A stretch of DNA of 64,000 bases from an uncultured Acidimicrobiales bacterium. GTDB taxonomy: Bacteria; Actinomycetota; Acidimicrobiia; Acidimicrobiales; SHLQ01. Numbering within the stretch: position 1 is the stretch's first letter; the number at the start of each line of letters is the position of its first letter. This document shows, one piece after another, positions 43,209-51,692 of the stretch. Made by a program: the position numbers and the translations under genes. The notes beneath the pieces were generated by a model. The model made no database searches. It was not told the origin of the DNA and was given only the letters and a program-made list of their open reading frames with translations. The stretch lies in NCBI GenBank assembly GCA_937934655.1, contig CALGZB010000070.1, forward strand, positions 18,957 through 82,956, written 5' to 3'.

Positions 43209-44947
43209 TGGTTTGCTCCGATCAAGCCCAGAGCGAGTGCGCTCTTGATTGCCGATGCAGCCGTGTGGCCGAGACCACAGATCGACGCATCGGCCATTAC
43301 TTGCACCATGTCTTCATGAAGAACCCGCTTCTCGTCGGGCATTGGTTTGTGGCCGATTGCCACGATCATCTCGTGCTGGCGAATTGCACCAACCCGACAT
43401 GGCACGCATTGTCCGCAGGATTCGTTCTTGAAGAACTCGGCGATGCGTTGGCAAATGTCAGCCATGTCGTCGTCGGTGTTGAACACCATGACCACACCGG
43501 AGCCCAGCGTGGTGCCGGCTTCGCGTGTGGCTTCTAGTGTCAGCGGCAGGTCCATGGAGTCGCTCGTGACAAAGCTGCCCGCTGCCCCACCTAGGAGCAC
43601 TGCCTGCACCTCACCAGAAGCGCCTCCGGCGGCCTCGATGATCTCGCCAAGGGTTGCACCGAATGCGTGCTCGTACAGCCCTGGCGCTCCGACACGGCCT
43701 GATACGCAGAACAGGCGAGTGCCTGGCGACCGTTCGGTGCCGATCGACCGGTATGCCGCTGCGCCATCGAGAACGATAGGCAGCACATTGAGCAGCGTCT
43801 CAGGGTTGTTGATGACGGTGGGCTGGTCGAAAAGTCCGTTGGTGGTGGGGAACGGCGGCTTGTTGCGTGGCTCGCCCCGGAAGCCCTCGAGTGAGTTAAA
43901 GAGTGCGGTCTCTTCGCCGCAGATGTAGGCACCGGCGCCGCGTCGCACCTCGAGGTGAAACTCCTTGCCACTTCCCGCAACGTCCTCGCCAAGCAGACCA
44001 GCATCGCGTGACGCCATGATGGCGTTCTCGAGACGCCCGGTTGCCTGCGGATACTCCCCGCGAATGTAGATCCAGCCGTTGGTGGCACCCGTCGTGACCG
44101 CGGCAATGGTCATTGCCTCAATCAAGGCGAACGGGTCGTGCTCCATGACCATGCGGTCCTTGAAGGTTCCTGGTTCGCTCTCGTCGCAGTTTGCCACAAT
44201 GTGCTTCTGGTCGCCGTCGGCGTCGCGAACCGCCGTCCACTTGATGCCGGTAGGAAACGCTGCGCCACCTCGACCTGAAAGACCAGAGTCGGAGATGGCA
44301 GCGAGGACGCCATCGGCGCCGAGTTCGAGGGCCTTGGTGAGCGCCTCGTAACCACCATGCTCACGGTACGAATCGAGGCTGGTCGGGTCGACAACACCGA
44401 TCCGCTGGAGAAGCCGAAGAGAGTCGTCGCCCGCTTGAGGAAGGACGAAGGCGTCATCATCGGCCGGAACCACATCGGGGCGCTTGCGCCCCTGGATGAA
44501 GACCGCCGGTGGTCGTTCGCACTGGCCAAGGCACGGGCTTCGATGCACGTGTTTCCCTTCGGCCTCGAGCGACGCGATGAGATCGTCGGCGCCGTCGATG
44601 CGGCATGCGGGGTCGATGCAAACGTGTACGACGTCGTCGTCGTGACCGGGTTCGGTGTCGACTCGGAACATCTCATAGAAGCTGGCCACGCCGTAGGACT
44701 CGGCTGGCGGCACCTGAAGGACTTCTGACAGGTAGTTCAGGCCGCCCGGGCTAATCCAGCCCGACTCCTTCTGCAAGGCATGTAACGCCGGTAAGAGGAG
44801 GTGGCGCAGTCCGCGGCGGCGACTGGCCCCGCCACGAACAATCCGTTCGCCCTCGATCGTGAGGGCGCTGTTCTCGCCAAGCGCAAGATCGATGGCGTTA
44901 CGTTCACCGTCGTTCGCGATGGCGTCGGTGAAATGAAGGTCGGCCAT
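43205..44947 (-). CDS. NuoE-NuoF fusion: diaphorase subunit of NAD-linked formate dehydrogenase
   Basis: 580-residue fusion. The NuoE-like part (about 40-165) has the thioredoxin-like [2Fe-2S] ligands C-I-D-P-A-C and C-L-G-Q-C. The NuoF-like part has the FMN/NAD site G-L-S-G-R-G-G-A-A-F and the [4Fe-4S] motif S-C-G-Q-C-V-P-C with the later C-G-L-G. Together with the two Fe-S/Mo proteins it makes an FdsGBA-type soluble formate:NAD oxidoreductase. A NuoE/NuoF pair of a hydrogenase is possible from sequence alone, but the neighbouring Mo subunit favours formate. It starts 4 bp after the catalytic subunit. Confidence 0.88.
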   Translation of the reverse strand: MADLHFTDAIANDGERNAIDLALGENSALTIEGERIVRGGASRRRGLRHLLLPALHALQKESGWISPGGLNYLSEVLQVPPAESYGVASFYEMFRVDTEPGHDDDVVHVCIDPACRIDGADDLIASLEAEGKHVHRSPCLGQCERPPAVFIQGRKRPDVVPADDDAFVLPQAGDDSLRLLQRIGVVDPTSLDSYREHGGYEALTKALELGADGVLAAISDSGLSGRGGAAFPTGIKWTAVRDADGDQKHIVANCDESEPGTFKDRMVMEHDPFALIEAMTIAAVTTGATNGWIYIRGEYPQATGRLENAIMASRDAGLLGEDVAGSGKEFHLEVRRGAGAYICGEETALFNSLEGFRGEPRNKPPFPTTNGLFDQPTVINNPETLLNVLPIVLDGAAAYRSIGTERSPGTRLFCVSGRVGAPGLYEHAFGATLGEIIEAAGGASGEVQAVLLGGAAGSFVTSDSMDLPLTLEATREAGTTLGSGVVMVFNTDDDMADICQRIAEFFKNESCGQCVPCRVGAIRQHEMIVAIGHKPMPDEKRVLHEDMVQVMADASICGLGHTAASAIKSALALGLIGANQ

Positions 44948-44951
44948 GTCG

Positions 44952-46940
44952 CTATGCCTCTGCTGCTACGAGCGGCTCGACGCGAATCGAGGCCGCCTTA
45001 AATTCGGCAGTGCCGGATTTCTTGTCCCACGCATCGGTGGTGAGGACGTTGGTATCGACAAGGTCGGGAAAGTGGAACGTGGTGAACGTAAGCCCCTCGA
45101 CGAGCGAGTCATCGATACGGATTCGCATTTCCACGGAACCTCGAGGTGACGACACCAGCGCCATGTCGCCGTCGTTCAAGCCCAAGCGTTGTGCGTCGGT
45201 CTCATGCATATCGAGCGCATCGCCGTAGCGAATTGGTGAACTGAAACCACCCGATTGCACACCGGTGTTGTAGCTATCGAGGGCCCGACCTGTGGTGAGG
45301 CGAAGCGGGAACTCCTCGGTGAGCTCTTCCTTTGGTCCCTGATGGACCACCGGGATGAACGGAGCCGGCTCACGACCTTCGAGATCGTCGGCCCAGAGCC
45401 ATCCGTGCAAGAACGGCGAACCGGGGTGATCGAGTGCGGGACACGGCCATTGCAACCCACCGGTCTCCTCGAGACGATCCCACGACATACCCAGGTGCAT
45501 TGGCGATAGCGAACGAAGCTCGTCCCACAGCTGCTCTGGATCTGGGGTGCCCCAGTCGTGGCCCATCCGGGAAGCAAGGTCGAACAAGATATCGACGTCG
45601 TGGCGGGCCTCACCTGGTGGTGGCACTGCGGCCCGAACCCGTTGCACGCGTCGCTCCGAAGAGGTCACCGTTCCGTCAGATTCTGCCCAAGCGACCGACG
45701 CAGGGAGAACAACATCGGCCATCTCGGCGGTTCGGGTCATAAAGATGTCCTGCACAACCAGAAGGTCGAGGCCAGACAACAGCTTTCGAGCGTGTTGAAT
45801 ATCGGCCTCAGAATCAGCCGGGTTTTCGCCAAGCACATAGGCCGCTTTGATTTCGCCACGTTCCATTGCTTCGAACATGAGCGTGAGGTGCTTGCCCGGA
45901 ACCGGATTGAGGTCGACACCCCAGGTAGCTTCAAACTTTCCGCGTGCCGCATCGTCGTCGATGTTCTGAAAGCCCGGAAGTTTGTTTGGCAGCGAGCCCA
46001 TGTCGCCGCCGCCCTGCACATTGTTCTGACCACGGAGCGGCACCAAGCCACTCCCCCAGCGGCCGATATGGCCGGTGAGCAGCGCCAGGCTGCAGAGGGC
46101 CAACACGTTGTCGACCGCGTTGTGGTGCTCGGTGATACCGAGGGTCCACAGAATCTGAGCGGACTCAGCCGTGGCGTAATCGTGCGCCAGTTCGCGAATC
46201 GCGTCTTCTGGAAGGCCAGTGAGCTGGCTCGTAAATTCGAGCGTGTATGGCTCGACGTTTTCTTTGTACGCCTCAAACCCCTGTGTGGAGTGGGCAATGA
46301 ACTCTTTGTTGGCCAGACCAGCAGCAATGATCTCGCGACCGATGCCATTAGCCAGCGCAACATCGCTGCCCAGGTTGAGTCCGAGCCACACATCGGCAAA
46401 CTTCGCCGATGACGTGCGTCGGGGATCGACGGCGAACATCTTGGCGCCGTTGTCGATGCCTTTCAGCAGGTGATGAAAGAAGATGGGGTGCGCGTTGCGG
46501 GCATTTGAGCCCCAGAGCACGATGAGATCAGTTTCCTCAATCTCGGTGTAGGAGGACGTTCCGCCACCCGCACCAAACACTGTCGCCAGACCGACGACCG
46601 AAGGAGCGTGTCAAGTTCGATTACAGGAGTCGATGTTGTTGGTACCCAGCACAACACGACCGAACTTCTGTGCGGCGTAGTTCATTTCGTTCGTAGCCTT
46701 CGAACAGCTGAACATTGCGAACCCCTCGGGTCCGAGTTCGTCGTTAACCTTGGTGAAACCTTCAACGACGCGGGTAAGAGCTTCATCCCAACTCGCCGGA
46801 CGAAGTTCACCGTCTTCGCGCACCATTGGTGTGGTGAGCCTCTTCTTCGGAAGGAACTGCTTTGTTCCCCACTTGGACATGGACTTCGGCTTCGACACGT
46901 CGACACCTCTTGTTTTGCGCGTGGTTGTTGTCGCGTACAT
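44952..46940 (-). CDS. Formate dehydrogenase catalytic subunit with selenocysteine (in-frame TGA at 46611-46613)
   Basis: 662-residue molybdopterin oxidoreductase, read through one TGA at codon 110. The context is C-N-R-T-U-H-A-P-S-V-V-G-L, which aligns with the Sec site of E. coli FdhF (A-R-V-U-H-G-P-S-V-A-G-L). The TGA-CAC start of the following hairpin also matches fdhF. Later blocks include G-A-G-G-G-T-S-S-Y, L-W-G-S-N-A-R-N-A-H-P and the C-terminal MopB-binding domain with T-G-R-A-L-D-S-Y-N-T-G. It lacks the N-terminal Fe4S4 domain, which is in the separate gene at 42360-43208. Tools that do not decode Sec will split it into two frames. It forms NAD-dependent formate oxidation with its two operon partners. 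The start at 46940 has no clear ribosome binding site. Confidence 0.9.
46582..46598 (-). promoter_or_regulatory. SECIS element of the formate dehydrogenase
   Basis: On the minus strand, GTCGTC (46598-46593), loop GGTCT (46592-46588) and GGCGAC (46587-46582) form a 6-bp stem with one G-U pair. Eighteen nucleotides lie between the TGA and the loop. Both the GGTCT loop and the spacing of 18 are the same as in E. coli fdhF as I know that sequence. Confidence 0.85.
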
Positions 46941-46956
46941 ATCTCGCGGCTTTGTC

Positions 46957-46962
46957 AGTCTA
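46957..46962 (-). promoter_or_regulatory. Possible -10 of the formate dehydrogenase operon
   Basis: TAGACT on the minus strand, 16 nt before the ATG of the catalytic subunit. It would give a short 5' UTR of about 10 nt. No clear -35. Confidence 0.3.
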
Positions 46963-47046
46963 GTTACCCGATGTCACAGGAAGAGACGCGAAACGACAGC
47001 GGTTTCCACCCAATGGAAGCCCTTGCAGGGCGGCCCAGAGAGACTG

Positions 47047-47721
47047 CTACGAGGGCACTTGCCAGTCGATTGGTTTCCGACCGGCCGACGTAAGTGCAGC
47101 GTTGGTTTGCGAGAACGGCGCACTGCCAAAGAACCCCCGATGAGCCGAGAGCGGTGACGGATGCGGCGCCTCGAGAATCACGTGGCGCTCGGAGTCGATG
47201 AGCGACTTCTTCTTGCGCGCATGAGCTCCCCACAACAAGAACACCACCATCTCGGCTTTGGCGCTTACCGCCTTGATGACCTCGTCGGAAAAGACCTCCC
47301 ACCCTTGCCCTTGGTGCGAAGCCGCGGCCCCAGAACGGACCGTCAACGTGGTGTTGAGGAGCAAAACTCCCTGTTGTGCCCAGCTTTCAAGACTCCCGTG
47401 ATCAGGCGGAGCGAAACCCACGTCGGTCACGAGCTCCTTGTACATGTTGGCCAAAGAAGGCGGCACCCGGACCCCCGGCTTCACGCTGAAACAGAGGCCG
47501 TGAGCTTGGCCGGGTCCGTGGTAGGGGTCCTGGCCAAGAATCATTACCTTTGTCTCGGCATAGCTGGTGAGCTGAAAGGCCGCGAACACGTCCTTCTGCG
47601 GCGGGAACACTTCGCCGGATAGTCGTTCTGCGGCGACGAACTCCTGCAACGTCGACCAGTAGGGTTTCTCGAACTCGCTGCGCAGGATGGGGTCCCAGCC
47701 GGCGGCGATCGTTGCAGTCAC
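47047..47721 (-). CDS. ung: Uracil-DNA glycosylase
   Basis: 224-residue family-1 UDG that removes uracil from DNA in base excision repair. The water-activating motif [14 protein letters not shown] and the minor-groove loop [12 protein letters not shown] are both complete. It overlaps the start of the small membrane protein's stop by 4 nt (ATGA), so both are on one transcript. Confidence 0.96.
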   Translation of the reverse strand: MTATIAAGWDPILRSEFEKPYWSTLQEFVAAERLSGEVFPPQKDVFAAFQLTSYAETKVMILGQDPYHGPGQAHGLCFSVKPGVRVPPSLANMYKELVTDVGFAPPDHGSLESWAQQGVLLLNTTLTVRSGAAASHQGQGWEVFSDEVIKAVSAKAEMVVFLLWGAHARKKKSLIDSERHVILEAPHPSPLSAHRGFFGSAPFSQTNAALTSAGRKPIDWQVPS

Positions 47722-47927
47722 GAGAGAATCGATGCAATCGCCCAGATCGATGCGGCGATGCCGAGCACGATGTAGACCACGCTGCGACCCACGGGGGCCT
47801 GCTGCATGTCGCCCTCATCTTTCGGTTTCTCCGGCGGGCGAATCAATGCCATGAGGTTGCCCGCTGCCATGGCTCCGCCGATCGCGAGCACAAGAAGGGG
47901 GAGCAGATTGTCGCCAAGGGGGTTCAT
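47718..47927 (-). CDS. Small two-helix membrane protein
   Basis: 69-residue protein with two hydrophobic helices ([12 protein letters not shown] and [11 protein letters not shown]) joined by a short charged loop ([11 protein letters not shown]). No family recognised. It overlaps ung by ATGA. Conservation next to ung would be needed to infer a shared role. Confidence 0.6.
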   Translation of the reverse strand: MNPLGDNLLPLLVLAIGGAMAAGNLMALIRPPEKPKDEGDMQQAPVGRSVVYIVLGIAASIWAIASILS

Positions 47928-48017
47928 CGTTCAAAGTTTCTTCTCAAGGTACGGCCGGAGACGCCGATCATCTTTGTAACACCAGCGGAATCGCCCCTGC
48001 TGGTGGGAACGGGGATT

Positions 48018-48099
48018 GAGTGGAAGTCGCTAACTCCCTCCAACGCATTGCCACCAGCGCTTTTCCAGGGTGCTACAGCAATGATAGTGACTTCCACTC
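48018..48099. repeat. 82-bp imperfect palindromic element
   Basis: 15-bp terminal arms (48018-48032 with 48085-48099, one G-U in RNA) enclose a second stem CATTGC/GCAATG (48045-48050, 48078-48083). Flanking ACCAGC/GCTGGT lies just outside at 47990-48004. It fills the gap between two minus-strand genes. It could be a small non-autonomous repeat, a terminator or a structured RNA. Confidence 0.55.
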
Positions 48100-48121
48100 C
48101 CCCAACTATCTCCCGGAGCGC

Positions 48122-48853
48122 TCAGCTTCTCGGTGGTTGGTTGAGCATCGCTAAGAGATCGTCGTCGGTTACTTCGAGCCGGACATTCACCGCAGTTGTT
48201 CGCTCGGTCAGGCCATTGTTGAAAGTCGTCTCCGAACTTTCCAGCGTGCCGTTCGTTTGATCGAAGCAGTAGACCGCCGACTCGCCGAACGGTGCATCGA
48301 AGGTTTCAGTCGTCAAGATGAGCTCCCAGCAGCCAGCGCTTGTCACAAAGATCCGGTAGGCGGGCGGGTCTCCAGCCAATAGGCCGCTGACATTGTTCAG
48401 CTCGGTATCGAGCGCCTCGTCGATCGACGGCGCGCCCGGAAGATCTCGACACTCAAGCTCACCGTCTTCTTCCACGGAGGTTCGCGTCGAGCACAACACC
48501 TCAACGCCACCGAGATAGCCGGTAACGCCCGACAGGCTCCTGACCAGGCGATCGCCCGGCCGCTGCGCCATTACCTCGGTGACCGTCAGTTCTTGACCAT
48601 CGTTGGTGATGCGCGTGAGATCGGATTCCACCAACACTTCGAGGGTCCGAAACCTTGCCCAATCCTCAAGAAACGCCTCGCTACGCGCCTCTTGGAGTTC
48701 AGGGCTTGTCTGCTCGCCTTCGGGAACGGTAGATGTGGTGGCGTCGGTTTCACTCGACGACCCATCGTCACCGCGCCCGGTCAGCGCGACCAAAAGAAGA
48801 CCCAGAAGTAGGCCTCCAACCAGCCCAAGTATCACGAGGAATCGCAGACGCAC
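48122..48853 (-). CDS. Membrane-anchored or secreted protein of unknown function
   Basis: 243-residue protein with an N-terminal membrane segment (F-L-V-I-L-G-L-V-G-G-L-L-L-G-L-L), a Ser/Thr/Glu-rich linker and an extracytoplasmic domain with several Cys (L-C-S-T-R-T, E-C-R-D-L, G-C-W-E-L, Y-C-F-D-Q) that could form disulfides. GTG start with a leaderless-type -10 (TACCGT) 7 nt upstream. No family recognised. Confidence 0.65.
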   Translation of the reverse strand: MRLRFLVILGLVGGLLLGLLLVALTGRGDDGSSSETDATTSTVPEGEQTSPELQEARSEAFLEDWARFRTLEVLVESDLTRITNDGQELTVTEVMAQRPGDRLVRSLSGVTGYLGGVEVLCSTRTSVEEDGELECRDLPGAPSIDEALDTELNNVSGLLAGDPPAYRIFVTSAGCWELILTTETFDAPFGESAVYCFDQTNGTLESSETTFNNGLTERTTAVNVRLEVTDDDLLAMLNQPPRS

Positions 48854-48860
48854 GCCAGTA

Positions 48861-48866
48861 ACGGTA
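48861..48866 (-). promoter_or_regulatory. Leaderless -10 box (TACCGT)
   Basis: On the minus strand TACCGT ends 7 nt before the GTG of the membrane-anchored protein. Confidence 0.45.
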
Positions 48867-48896
48867 CGGCCAGCAGGCGTGGAATCCGCCGAAGAC

Positions 48897-49472
48897 TTAG
48901 TCGGGTCGCTGATGCACCGACACGGCGTACCGGTTGCCGTCGACGAATCCGGCCATGTCCCAGGTTGCGTACCGTTCGACCAGGGTTAGTCCTGCCGCTT
49001 CTGCCCAGTCGTCATAGTCCCCTAGCGACACGATGCCGTTGAGCTGGAAACCAGCGATCAGTCGACCGCTTGGGCCCACGTGACGCGCCGCGGCGGCAAC
49101 CACTGCTGCCTCGGTGCCGGGCGAAAGGAAAATCATGACGTTGCCTGCCATCACCACAACATCGAACTGTCGGCCGAGGTCGAGATCGGCTAGGTCAGAC
49201 TCGACCCATTCGATCTCGGGCGCCTTCTGTCGGGCTTGTGCAAGCATCGATGCATCGAGGTCGCTACCAACGACATCGATTCCACGGTTTTGTAACTCGA
49301 TCGCTACTCGGCCGGTTCCGCAGCCTGCATCGAGAACCGATGTCGGCGCGTACCGCTGCACAAAGGCCACCTCGCCATGCATTTCTTTGCCCGTGGCAGC
49401 AATGGCTTCAAACCGAGCGTCGTAATCGGCACCGGACACGTCGCGTTCGGCGCCCCATCGAGATTCGGCCAC
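48897..49472 (-). CDS. Class I SAM-dependent methyltransferase
   Basis: 191-residue methyltransferase. Motif I V-L-D-A-G-C-G-T-G-R, then V-V-G-S-D-L-D-A-S-M and a V-V-M-A-G-N-V-M strand. The substrate is unknown. GTG start shares one base with the dnaB stop (TAGTG), so it is translationally coupled to dnaB. Confidence 0.85.
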   Translation of the reverse strand: MAESRWGAERDVSGADYDARFEAIAATGKEMHGEVAFVQRYAPTSVLDAGCGTGRVAIELQNRGIDVVGSDLDASMLAQARQKAPEIEWVESDLADLDLGRQFDVVVMAGNVMIFLSPGTEAAVVAAAARHVGPSGRLIAGFQLNGIVSLGDYDDWAEAAGLTLVERYATWDMAGFVDGNRYAVSVHQRPD

Positions 49473-50827
49473 TAAACGCTTCGAGCCATGTTGGCGAAGC
49501 GGGTGTAGTGGGGCAGGAACGCTAAGCGAACAGTGCCTACTGGGCCGTTACGGTGTTTGGCAATGATGATCTCAGCAGTTCCCTGATCGGGACTCTCGGC
49601 GTTGTAGATCTCGTCGCGATAGATGAACATCACGACGTCGGCATCCTGCTCGATCGAGCCACTCTCTCGAAGGTCGGCGAGCATCGGGCGCTTGTCCTGA
49701 CGCTGCTCGAGCCCACGGGAGAGCTGCGACAGACCAATCACCGGACACTCGAGCTCACGAGCCAGAATCTTGAGCCCACGACTGATCTCGGAAACTTCAA
49801 CCTGGCGACTTTCGGCGCCAGCGCGGCCGGTCATGAGCTGGATGTAGTCGACGACCACCATTCCCAGGTCGCCCACCTTGCTCTTGAGACGGCGGGCCTT
49901 CGCCCGAATCTCCATGATGGTGAGGTTCGGGTTGTCATCGATGTAGATGGGCGCTTCGGCAAGACGCCCCACACCATGGCTGATCTTTGACCAATCCTTC
50001 TCGGTGAGCTGCCCATCGCGCACGTTCTTCGAGTCGACCTTGGCTTCAGAACACAAGATTCTGTTGGTGAGCTCGAGCTGACTCATTTCGAGCGAGAACA
50101 TAAGAACGGGACGATTGGTCTCAACTGCAGCGTTCGTCAGCGCGTTCAGGACGAAACTCGTCTTGCCCATGGCAGGCCGAGCCCCGATGATGATGAGCGC
50201 GTTGGGCTGAAAGCCCGACAGCAACTCGTCGAGGTCGATAAAGCCGGTTTGCGTTCCGGTGATCGCGTCGCCCCGTTCGTACAGTTCTTCGAGACGGTCG
50301 AGGTTGGCATCGAGAAGTTCAGAGATAGGCGCCATCGTGTCGGCAACTCGACCCTCGGCCACCTTGTACATAAGGGCCTCAGCCGTATCGATGGCCTTCA
50401 CGACGTCGTCGGGTTTGCTGTAGCCGATCTCACTGATCTCGCCAGCAACTTCAATGAGACGGCGGAGCTGGAACCGCTCGAAGATGATGTTGGCGTACCT
50501 GGCCGCGCTGGATGTGGCCGGGGTGTCGATCTGAAGGTTCACCAGAACCGCCGGGCCACCGACGGTTTCAAGAAGTCCAGCGCGATCGAGCTCGTCGGCA
50601 ACCGTTACCGGGTCGGAGGGTTCGCCAGCGCCATAGAGCGTGGTGATGGCATCGAAAATATGCGCATGAGCCGGCTTGTAGAAGTTCTCGGTGGAGACGA
50701 CCTCGATGGCATCGGCGATCGCATCGCGCGACAACAACATCGCGCCGATAAGGGACGCTTCGGCATCGAGGTTGTGTGGGGGAACGTGGCGACTCGCTGG
50801 AGCGGCCGATTCGAAGAAGTCAGACAT
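49472..50827 (-). CDS. dnaB: Replicative DNA helicase
   Basis: 451-residue hexameric helicase of the replication fork. N-terminal domain with P-P-H-N-L-D-A-E-A-S-L-I-G, then the RecA-like motor: Walker A G-A-R-P-A-M-G-K-T-S, Walker B V-V-V-D-Y-I-Q-L-M, and L-S-Q-L-S-R-G-L-E-Q-R. No intein, which is common in actinobacterial dnaB, is present. It lies downstream of the rpsF-ssb-rpsR-rplI operon, separated by a terminator and a DnaA-box-like cluster. Confidence 0.96.
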   Translation of the reverse strand: MSDFFESAAPASRHVPPHNLDAEASLIGAMLLSRDAIADAIEVVSTENFYKPAHAHIFDAITTLYGAGEPSDPVTVADELDRAGLLETVGGPAVLVNLQIDTPATSSAARYANIIFERFQLRRLIEVAGEISEIGYSKPDDVVKAIDTAEALMYKVAEGRVADTMAPISELLDANLDRLEELYERGDAITGTQTGFIDLDELLSGFQPNALIIIGARPAMGKTSFVLNALTNAAVETNRPVLMFSLEMSQLELTNRILCSEAKVDSKNVRDGQLTEKDWSKISHGVGRLAEAPIYIDDNPNLTIMEIRAKARRLKSKVGDLGMVVVDYIQLMTGRAGAESRQVEVSEISRGLKILARELECPVIGLSQLSRGLEQRQDKRPMLADLRESGSIEQDADVVMFIYRDEIYNAESPDQGTAEIIIAKHRNGPVGTVRLAFLPHYTRFANMARSV

Positions 50828-51040
50828 TCATTTCCGTGGAAGTTTGCCGTGAAGAAGGATCTCGCAACCGTCTTGTTGTTATTGGTGATCATTCTGCTGC
50901 GAGGGTCTGACAGCCTACCGAGGAAGTAGCTGCCTGGGGACAAGATGAGGGTTCGTAAGACCCCCTTACTCTGCCCTACTTTGCCTGTGAGTCACCAGTG
51001 CATATCCTCGGGAAAACCCTGCATTTCATGGGGAAATAGG

Positions 51041-51123
51041 TGTGGACTTCGGTGTGGACAACGTGGGTATCCATGTGGACACTCGGTGGACAACTCACAA
51101 GTTATACACAGGAATGGGGATAA
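51041..51123. promoter_or_regulatory. Cluster of six DnaA-box-like sequences
   Basis: Within 83 bp: TGTGGACTT (51041), TGTGGACAA (51053, the exact complement of TTGTCCACA favoured by high-GC actinobacterial DnaA), TGTGGACAC (51074), GGTGGACAA (51085), TTATACACA (51102) and TGGGGATAA (51115). The others differ by one or two bases from TTGTCCACA or TTATCCACA. Such a cluster may mark an origin-related region, or DnaA control of dnaB. Confidence 0.6.
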
Positions 51124-51146
51124 CTCTGCCCGTTCGATTCCACCCC

Positions 51147-51201
51147 AAAAAAGCAACTCGGCCGCACCCCAAGCCACCGAAGTGAATGGATGCGACCGAG
51201 T
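51147..51201 (-). terminator. Intrinsic terminator of the rpsF-rplI operon
   Basis: Read on the minus strand, 51201-51188 pairs with 51168-51156 to give a stem of about 13 bp (two G-U pairs), followed by TGCTTTTTT. Position behind rplI and the U-run make this a clear terminator. Confidence 0.85.
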
Positions 51202-51248
51202 CGACGTATGAAAAGGGAGCGACCTAGACGGCCACCACTTTTTGTGAC

Positions 51249-51692
51249 CTAAACAGCCACGATTTCCAACGTGATTGGGAACTGCACCTCAGGGTGCAGT
51301 TCGGCCATCACGGTATGGCTACCGGTGGTCTTGATTGCTTCATCGGCCGCAATGTTGCGACGGTCAATGACGATGCCGGTCTGTTCTTCAACCGCAGTAG
51401 CGATATCGGTGGTGGTGATCGAGCCGAACAGCTTGTCACCATCGGCTTTCGCGCCAATGGTGATGACGGCCGGTACCAACTTGGTTGCTACCTCTTCGGC
51501 CTCTGCCCGGTCCTCGGCCGACCGCATCACACGCGCTTCACGCATGGATTCGGCCTGTTCCTCAGCACCTGGGGTCGACTTCATGACGAGTCCCTTGGGA
51601 AGCAGGAAGTTGCGGGCGTAACCAAGAGTTACGTCGGCAATGTCGCCCTTCTTTCCCAAACCCTCGACGTCGGTTCGCAGAATTACCTTCAT
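51249..51692 (-). CDS. rplI: Ribosomal protein L9
   Basis: 147-residue large-subunit protein. The N-terminal rRNA-binding domain has M-K-V-I-L-R-T-D-V and the signature [11 protein letters not shown], then a long helix and the C-terminal domain. It overlaps rpsR by 4 nt and ends the rpsF-ssb-rpsR-rplI operon. Confidence 0.97.
   Translation of the reverse strand: MKVILRTDVEGLGKKGDIADVTLGYARNFLLPKGLVMKSTPGAEEQAESMREARVMRSAEDRAEAEEVATKLVPAVITIGAKADGDKLFGSITTTDIATAVEEQTGIVIDRRNIAADEAIKTTGSHTVMAELHPEVQFPITLEIVAV

Larger units (their letters stand above)
50828..51248. other. Intergenic region between rplI and dnaB
   Basis: About 420 bp without a credible gene. It holds the rplI terminator (51147-51201), a cluster of DnaA-box-like sites (51041-51123) and, nearer dnaB, the presumed dnaB promoter, which I could not place with confidence. 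Confidence 0.7.

Noticed and set aside
46611..46940. Treating the formate dehydrogenase as two genes or a broken gene
   Set aside because: The TGA is at the established Sec site and is followed by an fdhF-like SECIS; the flanking sequence is continuous with the family.
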